A stretch of 64,000 nt of DNA. Source: Photobacterium obscurum (lineage in GTDB: Bacteria > Pseudomonadota > Gammaproteobacteria > Enterobacterales > Vibrionaceae). The notes beneath the pieces were generated by a model, which saw nothing but the letters and a program-made list of their open reading frames with translations, was not told the origin of the DNA and ran no database searches. Below, piece after piece: positions 16,306 through 25,634 of the stretch. The stretch spans positions 62,001 through 126,000 of the forward strand of contig NZ_JAKRRW010000004.1 of assembly GCF_026191635.1 (NCBI RefSeq). The letters are read 5' to 3'. Position numbers and translations under genes: made by a program. Numbering within the stretch: position 1 is the first letter of the stretch; each line of letters begins with the position of its first letter.

Positions 16306-17214
16306 ATGGTGGCAAAAGTTGAATTAATCCCACAAGGGCCGCAGTTCTCAGAGTTAGTCCAAGGATATTGGCGTCTGGCCGACTGGCAGATGAGCGCGGT
16401 GGAGCGCCTGAATTTTCTCAAGCAGCACATTGAGTTGGGTATCACTACCGTAGATCATGCCGATATTTATGGTGGTTATAGTTGCGAAGCATTGTTTGGT
16501 GAAGCGCTGGCGCTGGAGCCAAGCATTCGCGAACAAATTGAGATTGTCACCAAGTGCGATATCAAGCTGTGTTCTGAGCAGTTTCCAGAGCGTAAGATTA
16601 ACCATTACGATACCAGTAAGTCGCACATCATCGAGTCGGTGAACAACTCATTGTTGCGTTTGCAAGTCGAAAATATTGATGTGTTGCTGATCCACCGCCC
16701 TGATGTACTAATGGATGCGGACGAAGTGGCCGAAGCCTTTGCCGAGCTAAAACAGCAGGGCAAGGTGAAACATTTTGGAGTATCGAATTTCTCGCCGACA
16801 CAGTTTGATTTACTGCAGTCACGTTTGGATGCGCCGTTGGTCACTAATCAGGTCGAAATAAACCCGCTGAATTTTGAAGTGGCAGATGATGGCACGTTGG
16901 ATCAGATGCAGATGAAGCGTACGAAGCCAATGGCGTGGTCATGCCTTGCGGGAGGGGAGATCTTCTCGGGTCAGATGGAACAGCAAGTACGAGTGCGCAA
17001 CGAACTTGAACTGATCCGCGATGAAGTGGGAGCGAAAAGTATCGATCAGGTGATTTATGCTTGGGTTCGTCGTTTGCCATCAAATCCATTACCGATTATT
17101 GGCTCGGGTAAAATCGAGCGTGTTCAGACTGCGATTGATGCGTTGGATATCGAGCTAAGTCGCGAGCAGTGGTTCCGCGTGTGGGCCGCTTCTAAAGGCC
17201 ATGGCGTGCCATAA
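16306..17214 (+). CDS. Aldo/keto reductase, YdhF-like
   Basis: A 302-residue NADPH-dependent oxidoreductase with a TIM barrel. The catalytic Asp-Tyr region is DHADIYGGYSCEALFG, the Lys and His residues are in EIVTKCDI and VLLIHRPD, and the nucleotide site in GSGKIERVQTA. It resembles E. coli YdhF, whose substrate is not known. It lies divergent from an XRE regulator, 111 bases away. A TTG at 16297 is an alternative start; ATG 16306 fits the Shine-Dalgarno GGAG (16292-16295) less tightly but matches the family start. Confidence 0.8.
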   Translation: MVAKVELIPQGPQFSELVQGYWRLADWQMSAVERLNFLKQHIELGITTVDHADIYGGYSCEALFGEALALEPSIREQIEIVTKCDIKLCSEQFPERKINHYDTSKSHIIESVNNSLLRLQVENIDVLLIHRPDVLMDADEVAEAFAELKQQGKVKHFGVSNFSPTQFDLLQSRLDAPLVTNQVEINPLNFEVADDGTLDQMQMKRTKPMAWSCLAGGEIFSGQMEQQVRVRNELELIRDEVGAKSIDQVIYAWVRRLPSNPLPIIGSGKIERVQTAIDALDIELSREQWFRVWAASKGHGVP

Positions 17215-17279
17215 ACTTATTCTCCCTATGGTGTTATTTTCCGAGCGTGTGAAATACGTTTGGCTTAGGAAACCGAAAC

Positions 17280-17311
17280 GCAAAGGCCTCATAAAGAGGC
17301 CTTTGCATTTT
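17280..17311 (+). terminator. Terminator between the aldo/keto reductase and the universal stress gene
   Basis: An 11-bp stem GCAAAGGCCTC / GAGGCCTTTGC (17280-17290 and 17296-17306) with an ATAAA loop and ATTTT tail. It may serve both converging genes. Confidence 0.85.
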
Positions 17312-17349
17312 AGGAGAAAAAACGGTAGTTCCTGAGCTGGTGGTATTGT

Positions 17350-18297
17350 TTATTCCTCCAGTACAGGTGATTTGAATTCATCAGGTTTAAGTGTGATCAC
17401 TGAGCATTGGATTCGGTCAAGCATAGATTCGGCGGTATTACCCATCAGAAAGCCGGCAATTCCCGTTCTGGATACCGTCCCCATTATCACCAGATCGATG
17501 TCATGGCTATTGACGTAGTCAGGTAATATTTTTTTGGGGATGCCCTCTAGCATCGTGATATGAATGGGGGTATCAGAGGACTCATAGGGTTTGGCGATAG
17601 CTTCTAGCCGAGCAGATCGATCATCTCGCATTTGCTTTGCTACTACGGCAATCTCTAAATCGGTACTTCGGTTCCATTCACGGAGATAGCCTTCGCTTTC
17701 TAATCGCCAGACATGGCTAGGGTAGAGGCTGGCCTGGTTTATTGACGCGAATTCATAGCTGTGCTGAAGAAGCTTTTCATTAAGCAGTGTCGAATCCTGA
17801 TCTGTAACATCAATTGCCACTACAATTTTATTGATCTTCGGTTTCTTGTCCTCCGGTAAACGTATCGCCCATATCGGTGTGCTTGATTTTCGCATCAGGT
17901 GTCGTGTTGTTGTCCCAAATTGACAAGCCGTATCTTTATCGTCTCGGTGGGCATCAATGACTATTAGATCGGTAGAACTTGCGGCCGCCTCCTTGATGAT
18001 TTCAATAAAAGGAATGCCGACACCGACTTTAAGCTCAAACGTAATATTGGGGTATTGATTTTTTAGTTCGGATAGATAGCCGCCCAGCTGAAGTTCACTT
18101 TGTTTCGTTGCTTCGTCCAGCAGGGTCAGGGTAGAGACTGAATACTTACTCAGCTCCTTCATTTCCGCCAGCTCGGCGATCACCGTGAAAAGGGTTACAT
18201 GTGCCTTCACTTTATCGGCGAATTGAAATGCTTGATGGAAGGCGGCTCCCAGTTCTTGATTGGGAGCGATCGGTAATAGTAAACGTTGAAAAGTCAT
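17350..18297 (-). CDS. Tandem universal stress protein (UspE-like)
   Basis: A 315-residue protein made of two Usp domains. The first (residues 1-145) starts MTFQRLLLPIAPNQELG and ends with an RHLMRKSSTPIWAIR segment; the second (about 155-305) starts KINKIVVAIDVTD and ends with MGNTAESMLDRIQCSVITLKPDEF. The G-x9-G-S/N ATP loop is recognisable in the second domain (GTVSRTGIAGFLMGNTAE), less clear in the first. Usp proteins help survival in stress, and UspE-type ones have two domains. ATG 18297 is preferred; upstream extension to 18450 encodes no family-like sequence. Single-gene unit. Confidence 0.8.
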   Translation of the reverse strand: MTFQRLLLPIAPNQELGAAFHQAFQFADKVKAHVTLFTVIAELAEMKELSKYSVSTLTLLDEATKQSELQLGGYLSELKNQYPNITFELKVGVGIPFIEIIKEAAASSTDLIVIDAHRDDKDTACQFGTTTRHLMRKSSTPIWAIRLPEDKKPKINKIVVAIDVTDQDSTLLNEKLLQHSYEFASINQASLYPSHVWRLESEGYLREWNRSTDLEIAVVAKQMRDDRSARLEAIAKPYESSDTPIHITMLEGIPKKILPDYVNSHDIDLVIMGTVSRTGIAGFLMGNTAESMLDRIQCSVITLKPDEFKSPVLEE

Positions 18298-18514
18298 AGC
18301 GGCCCCTATTTGTCTGATGGTATTCCTTTTATTAAGTGTCGCTGAAAATGGCGCACTCTCAACATAGAATGGCGGTATTATCGAAAAAAATCTGTTTTTG
18401 CGGTAAATTGTGTGAAAGGAGTTGTTGTTATTTGGATGGAGAAGGGACAAAAAATCGCCTCAGCGATAGAATAAAGGAAAATATTCCCAAGCCCCCTGAA
18501 GTCACTTAGGTATA

Positions 18515-18880
18515 TCAATTATCCGATTTATGTATTCGGTAATGGTAACTAACAACAACTAACCCTTGATATTCAATTTCCCCTGGGACTCTAGATAATT
18601 CCCGAACAGTAACGTAACTGGTGTCAATTTTAACGGATCTGACATCAAGCCGTGATGGTGGTACGCGCAATGTTCGGCTTAAATCATATGCCTCCTGGTT
18701 AGTGATTGTGGACATAATGCTATGTCCTTTTTGATAAGCGCTCTCCTTACTGTCTACAAACTCAGTTCTCAAGGTTGAAGTACCATTTTGAAATCTATAG
18801 TTTCCTACTGTTACAAAATGCTCGGCGACAGATAGAGAGCTAAAAAGCATTAAGGTAGAGATGGCTAGTATTTTCTTCAT
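18515..18880 (-). CDS. Secreted protein, DUF3316-like
   Basis: A 121-residue protein with a clear signal peptide (MKKILAISTLMLFSSLSVAEH, cleavage near residue 20) followed by a mature domain of about 100 residues rich in Ser, Thr and Arg. The spacing of a short strand-rich domain and its end VVVSYHYRIHKSDN fit DUF3316, a family of unknown function common in Vibrio. Expected in the periplasm. The 3' side borders a 217-base gap before the universal stress gene; the 5' side borders a long AT-rich region. Confidence 0.65.
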   Translation of the reverse strand: MKKILAISTLMLFSSLSVAEHFVTVGNYRFQNGTSTLRTEFVDSKESAYQKGHSIMSTITNQEAYDLSRTLRVPPSRLDVRSVKIDTSYVTVRELSRVPGEIEYQGLVVVSYHYRIHKSDN

Positions 18881-19485
18881 TACATTGTTCCTCTACGCTA
18901 AGTGTTTGGACAATATAACTTTAATATTTATGACAACTAAATATTGCCGTAAACATGATAAGAATGATGTTTTGTCAACGATAAATTATGTTTATTGTTA
19001 ATTTTAATCCTGAAGTTAGGCTGGTGCAAATATCTGAGAAAGGCCGGATTTATAGTAGTAGATATTAATAATAGCTGTCTCTTAAGTTTTTGAAGTGGAT
19101 GATGACTTTTTAATAATATATTAATTGTTGAATAGTAAATGATAGTTTAGTTTTAATTGCTTTTTTAGACATAACTGCCCTTTTTTAAGTGTTGTTGTCT
19201 AAAAAAATCCTTGTCAGTTGTATTCGTACATGTAGTTTTGGTAATTCATATCGTTCTAATTCTATAAAGTGCTAATGCTGTTTGGATATATACAACTTGG
19301 AGTCCTACCTCTTAAGTGTTTACCTCTATGATTCTTGATGAGAGAGCGCTCAAATTTCTCACACTCAAGCCCATAAAAATCATGTGGAAACTCAGCCTTA
19401 ATCTAAGCTTTGATATGAAAATATCAAGTTACATACCGATACACTATGTAACATAACAAAGCAGTGTAAGCAGAAGAGGTTGGTT
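18881..19485. other. Long AT-rich intergenic region upstream of the octahaem cytochrome
   Basis: 605 bases without a convincing gene. It contains two direct TACCTCT heptamers (19306-19312 and 19321-19327), which fit the NarL/NarP consensus TACYYMT, and a perfect inverted repeat TTGATATGAAAATATCAA (19410-19427) about 60 bases from the cytochrome start. Either could take part in nitrate/nitrite or anaerobic control of the cytochrome operon. The FNR spacing is not met by the inverted repeat. Confidence 0.45.
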
Positions 19486-20958
19486 ATGGACAATGAAAAA
19501 TTGGCTGTACGATACTTGTATTGGATCTTTTCGGCGATGATTTTTTCAGTATTATTATCATGGTCGGTTACGGTAAAAGCTGAACCCAAGGCATTGATAA
19601 TGAAGCCTTTTGCTCAGTTAAGTGACCAAAGCAAGGAATGTGCTGCCTGTCATAAAGAGAAAAACCCGTCTATTTATGCCCAATGGGGCCGATCAAAGCA
19701 TTATGGTGCCAATGTAGGGTGCTATGAATGTCACCAGGCAGATCCTTCGGATAAAGATGCAATTAAACATGAGGGGTTTAATATTGCGGTGATTGTTTCG
19801 CCGAAAGACTGTGGCCAGTGCCACAATCAGGAGGTCGACCAGTTTGCAAAAAGCCATCACGCCAAAGCCGGGCAGATTATCGGCTCATTGGATAATTTCC
19901 TCGCAGAAGTGGTGGAAGGCGCATTAACTCTTAATGGTCAGTCTCCGGCGGCAGTCAACGGTTGCTGGCAGTGTCATGGTTCCGAGGTTAAGGTGCTGGA
20001 AAATGGCGATCTGGATCCGACGACCTGGCCGAATACCGGGATTGGACGGATCAATCCGGATGGTTCAATTGGTGCGTGTAGCGCCTGTCATCAACGTCAT
20101 GAGTTCGATATGGTTCAGGCCCGTCGTCCTGAAGCCTGTGGTAAATGTCATTTAGGCCCGGATCATCCTCAAAAAGAGGTTTATGAAGAGTCGAAGCATG
20201 GGATTAATTTTTATGCTCATGTTGATCGGATGAATCTGGATTCGGCCAAATGGATTGTTGGTGAGGATTATGACGCAGCCCCTACCTGTGCCACCTGCCA
20301 TATGTCCGCTACCCGTGAACTACCTGTTACCCATGATGTTGGCGACCGAATTTCCTGGACGTTGCGCCCTGCAATTTCTGAGAAAATCGATGCCAAAGAT
20401 ATTGCGCTGGGTAAAGATACCAAAACTTGGCAAGCGCGCCGTGCTGACATGCAAAATGTCTGTCAGGCCTGCCATACCAAATCGATGATCGATAATTTCT
20501 ATATCCAGTTTGATTCTCTGGTCGAACTTTATAATGAGAAATTTGCCCGTCCGGGTAAAGCCCTGATGACGACACTCAGCAAAGAGGGCATGTTGACCGA
20601 TATAGGTTTTGATGAAGAGATTGAATGGACATGGTTCTATCTCTGGCATCACGAAGGTCGACGAGCCCGTCACGGTGCAGCAATGCAGGCACCTGATTAC
20701 GTTCAGTGGCATGGTATGTATGAAGTTGCTGAGCGTTTCTACATTGAAATGGTGCCTCAATATCTTGAGGTGGTTGAAAAAGCCGAGCATGACGGTAACA
20801 AGGAGGGGGCAGTACGAGCTCGCAAGGTACTGCAGGAAATTCTGGATAGGCCTGAACATGCCTGGTTTAGCGGTAAAGAGCCGGATTCGGTGAAAGAAGC
20901 CCGTAAGAAAGCACAGGCAGAATTCAAGGCCCGCTATTTAAGCGAAAGCAAGGAATAA
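19486..20958 (+). CDS. haoA: Octahaem c-type cytochrome, hydroxylamine oxidoreductase-like (epsilon-HAO type)
   Basis: A 490-residue secreted multihaem protein with an N-terminal signal anchor (about residues 8-31) and eight CxxCH haem sites: CAACH, CYECH, CGQCH, CWQCH, CSACH, CGKCH, CATCH and CQACH. The region WHHEGRRARHGAAMQAPDYVQWHG is characteristic of HAO. In nitrifiers HAO oxidises hydroxylamine; in Campylobacterota the homologue with a NapC/NrfH partner is thought to reduce nitrite or hydroxylamine. The partner gene directly downstream favours the reductive role. Start ATG 19486 follows AGAGG. It needs the cytochrome c maturation system, not seen here. Confidence 0.85.
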   Translation: MDNEKLAVRYLYWIFSAMIFSVLLSWSVTVKAEPKALIMKPFAQLSDQSKECAACHKEKNPSIYAQWGRSKHYGANVGCYECHQADPSDKDAIKHEGFNIAVIVSPKDCGQCHNQEVDQFAKSHHAKAGQIIGSLDNFLAEVVEGALTLNGQSPAAVNGCWQCHGSEVKVLENGDLDPTTWPNTGIGRINPDGSIGACSACHQRHEFDMVQARRPEACGKCHLGPDHPQKEVYEESKHGINFYAHVDRMNLDSAKWIVGEDYDAAPTCATCHMSATRELPVTHDVGDRISWTLRPAISEKIDAKDIALGKDTKTWQARRADMQNVCQACHTKSMIDNFYIQFDSLVELYNEKFARPGKALMTTLSKEGMLTDIGFDEEIEWTWFYLWHHEGRRARHGAAMQAPDYVQWHGMYEVAERFYIEMVPQYLEVVEKAEHDGNKEGAVRARKVLQEILDRPEHAWFSGKEPDSVKEARKKAQAEFKARYLSESKE

Positions 20959-21006
20959 CTATCCGGGGAGGCCGGTTACGCCGGCCTGACTCCTAAGTGA
21001 GGAACG

Positions 21007-21567
21007 ATGGGAGAAGAACTATCTCGGACGCAACGCTTGTGGCGCTGGCTGAAAAAACCGCTGCTATGGGGTATACCAATTGGTATTTTTTTAGCTGTCT
21101 TGGCAGTTGGAGCATTTCAAGGTGTTATGGTTGCGTCCAATCAAAATTCATTTTGTTTTAGCTGCCATCTCAGCATGGATACTATCGTCCAGGAATATAA
21201 AGCATCGTCACACTACAGAAGTGAGGATGAGGTGCTGGCGACGTGTGCCGATTGTCATGTGCCGCATGGTTTTATTGACAAGATGAAAGTGAAAATTGCG
21301 GCTACGGCCGATATTTATCATATGTTCAAGGGCACGATAACCAAAGAGAACTTTGAAGAGCACAGACCCAGGCTCGCGAAGATGGTATGGGAAGATATGC
21401 TGGCCAATGACTCGGAAGCCTGCCGTACCTGCCATGTTGGTGATAACTTTGACCTGAGCAAGCAACCGCAGCGAGCCAGACTGAACCATGAGATGATGGA
21501 AAGTCGTGGCGAGACCTGCATTAACTGCCATACCGGGATTGCCCACAAGCGGATAACGCTAGAATAG
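21007..21567 (+). CDS. haoC: NapC/NrfH-type tetrahaem quinol dehydrogenase
   Basis: A 186-residue membrane-anchored cytochrome with a single N-terminal helix (about residues 19-41) and four CxxCH sites: CFSCH, CADCH, CRTCH and CINCH, the layout of the NapC/NirT/NrfH family. It should take electrons from menaquinol in the inner membrane and pass them to the octahaem partner encoded 48 bases upstream. Ribosome site GAGGA precedes ATG 21007. A terminator follows, so the two genes form one operon. Confidence 0.85.
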   Translation: MGEELSRTQRLWRWLKKPLLWGIPIGIFLAVLAVGAFQGVMVASNQNSFCFSCHLSMDTIVQEYKASSHYRSEDEVLATCADCHVPHGFIDKMKVKIAATADIYHMFKGTITKENFEEHRPRLAKMVWEDMLANDSEACRTCHVGDNFDLSKQPQRARLNHEMMESRGETCINCHTGIAHKRITLE

Positions 21568-21600
21568 GAAGGGGATAATTGCTGGTGGTTATAAAGACTA

Positions 21601-21629
21601 AAGGCTGCGCATCATGCGCAGCCTTTTTA
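21601..21629 (+). terminator. Bidirectional terminator between haoC and dsdA
   Basis: AAGGCTGCGC (21601-21610) pairs with GCGCAGCCTT (21616-21625), with a T tail on the plus strand and an A/T-rich flank on the other side. It separates the convergent cytochrome and D-serine operons. Confidence 0.85.
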
Positions 21630-21673
21630 CTTGGTAGGCCAAGAGTGTAGGGGGCTTACTTCAGGCGATGATT

Positions 21674-23005
21674 TTATATCTGAGCAGTCGCTAGGTACTT
21701 TTCCATTTCTGCCGCCGGTACCATCCCTCCGCCAGTCGCCCAGATCAGGTGGGTCGCATTCGCCCGTTTCTCCGGTGTTAATGCCATCCTATTTAGATAG
21801 TCGACATTTTGCTCGACATGGATCGGGCCGACCATTCCTGCTAGCGCTGACGGCTCCAGCTGAATGTCTTCGGCTTTGCTGAGCAGGCCAAGCAGGTTAT
21901 ACATTTCCTGATCTTCGATAGTGTAGTAGCCATCGAGCAGGCGCTCCATTGCCCGTCCGACGAAACCGGACGCGCGGCCAACGGCAAGGCCGTCAGCAGC
22001 AGTAATATTGTCGATGCCTAGATCCTGGACCGCAATGTTGTCGTGCAGGCCGGTATGTACACCTAGCAGCATGCAAGGGGAGTGGGTCGGTTCGGCAAAC
22101 AGGCAGTGAACATTATCGCCAAACGCCAGTTTCAGCCCGAAAGCGACGCCACCAGGACCGCCACCGACACCGCACGGCAGATACACAAACAATGGGTGGT
22201 CGCTGTCTACGGTGATGTTCATATCGGCAAACTGCTGCTTGACCCGCTCGCCAGCAACCGAGTAGCCAAGAAATAGGTTCTTGGAGTTCTCGTCATCAAT
22301 GAAAAAGCATTTAGGGTCATCGGCAGCCTCTTCGCGGCCCTTTTCGACAGCAACTCCGTAGTCCGACTGATACTCGACAACATTGACACCGTGAGAGCGA
22401 AGCTTGTTCTTTTTCCATTCACGCGCATCGGCTGACATATGAACGCTGACATTGAAGCCAAGCTTGGCACTCATGATACCAATCGACATCCCCAGATTTC
22501 CGGTTGAACCTACGGCAATGCTGTACTGGCTAAAGAACTGGGTAAACTCATCTGAGTAGAGCTTTTCGTAATTATCATCAACAGAGAGCAGACCAGCTTC
22601 AATTGCGAGTCCTTCGGCGTGTTTCAGCACCTCATAGATCCCGCCTCGAGCCTTGATCGAACCAGAAATCGGCAGGTGACTGTCTTTTTTCAGTAGCATC
22701 TTCCCTGTGATGTCGGTGTGATAGCGTGCGCTGAGTGCTTTTTGCATCGTAGGCACTGCCAGAACCTCTGATTCAATGATCCCGTTGGTTATCGCCGTCT
22801 CCGGAAAAGCTTTGCACAGGTAAGGGGCAAAACGCTTTAGGCGGTCACTGGCATCTTTGACATCATCCTGGTTCAGGCTGACATACGGCAGCCCCTCTTC
22901 TAATGAAGTGATATTAGGGTTAAACCATGCCAGTTCTTTAAGGTCGATGAGCTGTTGAACCAGCGGGAAATCAGAAACTAATTGGTTGACTTGTTGTTTA
23001 TTCAC
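21674..23005 (-). CDS. dsdA: D-serine dehydratase
   Basis: A 443-residue PLP enzyme; it closely matches E. coli DsdA (442 residues). The cofactor lysine is K118 in SGSIKARGG, the loop GSTGNLGMS binds PLP phosphate and [13 protein letters not shown] is the glycine-rich element. It converts D-serine to pyruvate and ammonia, which also removes the toxic D-amino acid. It follows the permease gene dsdX with 20 bases between them on the same strand, and dsdC is divergent, the E. coli order. Position relative to the regulator suggests D-serine induction by DsdC. Confidence 0.95.
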   Translation of the reverse strand: MNKQQVNQLVSDFPLVQQLIDLKELAWFNPNITSLEEGLPYVSLNQDDVKDASDRLKRFAPYLCKAFPETAITNGIIESEVLAVPTMQKALSARYHTDITGKMLLKKDSHLPISGSIKARGGIYEVLKHAEGLAIEAGLLSVDDNYEKLYSDEFTQFFSQYSIAVGSTGNLGMSIGIMSAKLGFNVSVHMSADAREWKKNKLRSHGVNVVEYQSDYGVAVEKGREEAADDPKCFFIDDENSKNLFLGYSVAGERVKQQFADMNITVDSDHPLFVYLPCGVGGGPGGVAFGLKLAFGDNVHCLFAEPTHSPCMLLGVHTGLHDNIAVQDLGIDNITAADGLAVGRASGFVGRAMERLLDGYYTIEDQEMYNLLGLLSKAEDIQLEPSALAGMVGPIHVEQNVDYLNRMALTPEKRANATHLIWATGGGMVPAAEMEKYLATAQI

Positions 23006-23025
23006 GGTATTTCTCTTTCTTGTAA

Positions 23026-24363
23026 TTAGATGATGTACGACAGCAGGAAGGTGCCGCCAAGCGCAACGACAGAGGCGATAGCGGTTGCTGTTGTATAGTA
23101 TTTGAAGGTGTCATTAAGGCTTGCTCCCGAGTACTGCTTTACTAGCCAGAACAGTGAGTCAGTGACGATGGTACAGCCGATGGCGCCGGATCCGATGGCA
23201 AGGGTGATGATCTCCGGTGATACATCAGGGTATAGCGCCAACATCGGTGAAACAATCGCTGTAGAGCCCATCATGGCGACGGTGGCCGAGCCGACAGCTG
23301 CGTGCATGACCAGGGCAACTAACCATGCCAATAGAATAGGATGCATGTGCCAGCCTGCAAGAATGGTTGCCAGACCATCGCCCAGACCGCTGGCATTCAA
23401 TACTCCGTTGAATGCGCCGCCCGCCCCGATGATCAGCAGGATATTGGCAATAGATGAAAAGCAGTTTTCTGTTTTATCCAGTAGCTGTGACATTCCCATA
23501 TTTTGCTTTAGGCCAAGTAAATAGTAGGCATTTAAAGCGGCAATAAACATGGCGGTGATAGGGTTACCGATAAACTCAATAACAGTATAAAGTGTGGTCC
23601 CTTCTTCGAGGTTTAGCTCGGCTCCCGTTTTTAGCAGCATCAAAGCGATAGGTAGCAAAATGGTGAACAGGGTTGCACCTAGTGAGGGAAGATCTTTTTC
23701 ATCTTTCTCTTCACTTGAAGCCAGTTCGCTGGGTACTTCTGTGAACGGCAGGCGATTGCCTACAACTTTAAGAAATAGCGGGCCACCAATTAACGCTGTC
23801 GGCAAGCCTAGAATAAAGCCATAAAGAATAACTGTACCGACATCGGCACCAAGTGCGTTGGTGACATATAACGCCGCAGGGTGAGGAGGCATGATACAGT
23901 GAACCGTCATGAGCGCGGTGCCCAGCGGAATAGCTAATTTAAGCAGTGAGGTGTTGGTTTTCTTGGCGATGGAGAAAGCCAGCGGGATCAATAGTACCAC
24001 CCCGACTTCAACGAACAGGGTAATACCGCAAACCAGGCCAATCAGAACCATAACAACGTCGGCAGAAACATACGGCAAGCGTTGTAGTGCTAGCCCGATA
24101 CGCTCTGCGGCACCGGAAATCTCCATCATTTTACCCAAGATGGTGCCAAGGCCGATAACGATGGCCAGAAATCCGAGTGTGCCGCCAACCCCGTTTTCGA
24201 TCGCGCTGATCATCTCAACGGGATTCATCCCCATTACGCTTCCGACGAAGAAACTCGAAAAGAGTAATGCCAGAAACGGGTGAATCTTTAGTTTTATTAT
24301 TGTGAACACAATTAATGCGATTGAGCATATTAATGTGCTGAATATCCACATGTCAGAATACAT
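23026..24363 (-). CDS. dsdX: D-serine permease DsdX (GntP family)
   Basis: A 445-residue GntP-type membrane carrier of the same length as E. coli DsdX and very similar in the [21 protein letters not shown] and [18 protein letters not shown] regions. It imports D-serine, and possibly other substrates, by proton symport. Start ATG 24363 ([11 protein letters not shown]) matches the E. coli start and has AAGGA upstream; a longer frame to 24405 adds an unlike, Lys-rich stretch. It is cotranscribed with dsdA, 20 bases apart. Confidence 0.95.
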   Translation of the reverse strand: MYSDMWIFSTLICSIALIVFTIIKLKIHPFLALLFSSFFVGSVMGMNPVEMISAIENGVGGTLGFLAIVIGLGTILGKMMEISGAAERIGLALQRLPYVSADVVMVLIGLVCGITLFVEVGVVLLIPLAFSIAKKTNTSLLKLAIPLGTALMTVHCIMPPHPAALYVTNALGADVGTVILYGFILGLPTALIGGPLFLKVVGNRLPFTEVPSELASSEEKDEKDLPSLGATLFTILLPIALMLLKTGAELNLEEGTTLYTVIEFIGNPITAMFIAALNAYYLLGLKQNMGMSQLLDKTENCFSSIANILLIIGAGGAFNGVLNASGLGDGLATILAGWHMHPILLAWLVALVMHAAVGSATVAMMGSTAIVSPMLALYPDVSPEIITLAIGSGAIGCTIVTDSLFWLVKQYSGASLNDTFKYYTTATAIASVVALGGTFLLSYII

Positions 24364-24603
24364 ATCCTTGTCCTTGTCTTTATAAGATCTCTTGTTTCGG
24401 CGCACATTAAAGCTTTCACCGATTAGGCTGACAAACGATCAATATTCAGCATTAGGATGAGCTAGATTAAACCAAAATGGTGATTTCAATCAAAATGTGT
24501 GGTTTTGGGCTGGCTGTGTTCACATAAAGCAATATGAAACAACGACTAAATTTCCAGATCGTCGTATTGTAATCCTCCACGAGTCTTGAGTATTGTTAAC
24601 ACT

Positions 24604-25533
24604 ATGTACGCGAAAAACCTGCCGTTAACAGGAAATATGCTGTTAAATGGCTACCAGTTATCTAAATTACATACCTTTGAGGTGGCAGCTCGGCATCTGT
24701 CTTTCTCGATGGCGGCGGAAGAACTTTCGCTCAGCCCCAGTGCGATCAGTCACCGGATGAACGGCCTGGAAGATGAACTCGGGTTTAAGCTGTTTGAGCG
24801 GTTTCATCGTAAGATAAAACTGACTAGCGAAGGTGAGCGGATATATACGGCACTTCAGTCGTCACTGGCGTTGATCAACCAAGAGGTTGCCGAGATCAGA
24901 AATAACGAGATTTCGGGCTCGCTGACGGTCTACTCCCGACCTTCTATTGCGCAGTGCTGGCTGGTGCCCAAGCTGGCTGATTTCCATCAACGATACCCTT
25001 CGATTAGCCTGGATATTCTTACCGGCAACGAATATATCAACTTCAATAACTACAATATCGACTTGGCTATCTATTACGATAATAAGCCGCCGGAAGGCTT
25101 GAACTGTGAGCACCTGATGAGTGAGTCGATAGTACCGGTCTGTACCCGAGAGTATGCGGAAAAGCATGACCTGTTTGATAATCCGTCTGGGCTGGAGCAG
25201 TGTACCCTGCTGCATGACAAGCAGGCATGGGATTATAAATCCGGTTCAGGAGAGTGGCACTTTTGGGCCAAGTCGTTTGGTCTGAAGGGCTTGGATTCCT
25301 GTCAGGCTATTGGGTTTGATCGCTCTGATCTGTCTATCGTCGCGGCAATGAACCATGCCGGTGTGGCGATGGGAAGGAATACGCTAGTCAACAAGCGTGT
25401 CCAAAGCGGCGAATTGGTAAAACCGTTTCCCGAGTTAGAGGTTGACTGCCTACACAATTACTACGTGGTGACACCAAACAGCGAGCATAATCCAAGGGTT
25501 AAGGTGTTTGTTGACTGGTTGATGTCGGAATAG
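24604..25533 (+). CDS. dsdC: LysR-type activator of D-serine genes
   Basis: A 309-residue LysR regulator. The N-terminal winged helix is at about residues 14-73 (LSKLHTFEVAARHLSFSMAAEELSLSPSAISHR), and the effector domain includes YSRPSIAQCWLVPKL and the GFDRSDLSIVAAMNHAGVAMGR motif shared with E. coli DsdC. DsdC activates dsdXA with D-serine as inducer. It is divergent from dsdX with a 240-base gap that should hold the operator. ATG 24604 fits the family start; a TTG at 24586 is an alternative. Confidence 0.9.
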   Translation: MYAKNLPLTGNMLLNGYQLSKLHTFEVAARHLSFSMAAEELSLSPSAISHRMNGLEDELGFKLFERFHRKIKLTSEGERIYTALQSSLALINQEVAEIRNNEISGSLTVYSRPSIAQCWLVPKLADFHQRYPSISLDILTGNEYINFNNYNIDLAIYYDNKPPEGLNCEHLMSESIVPVCTREYAEKHDLFDNPSGLEQCTLLHDKQAWDYKSGSGEWHFWAKSFGLKGLDSCQAIGFDRSDLSIVAAMNHAGVAMGRNTLVNKRVQSGELVKPFPELEVDCLHNYYVVTPNSEHNPRVKVFVDWLMSE

Positions 25534-25542
25534 CGGGCAAGA

Positions 25543-25573
25543 CCATAACGGAGCCTTCGTGAATCCGTTATGG
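25543..25573. terminator. Hairpin between dsdC and the S66 peptidase gene
   Basis: Perfect 10-bp stem CCATAACGGA / TCCGTTATGG (25543-25552 and 25564-25573) in the convergent gap. No T run on the plus strand, so its strength as terminator is uncertain. Confidence 0.5.
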
Positions 25574-25634
25574 TTGGCTCTATTGCCTCAATACAAGGTC
25601 TCGCCAGAGACTGCTATTTTTTTAGTTATCCTGC

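Noticed and set aside
19410..19427. FNR box upstream of haoA
   Set aside because: The half-sites TTGAT and ATCAA are separated by eight bases, not four, so the FNR spacing is not met.
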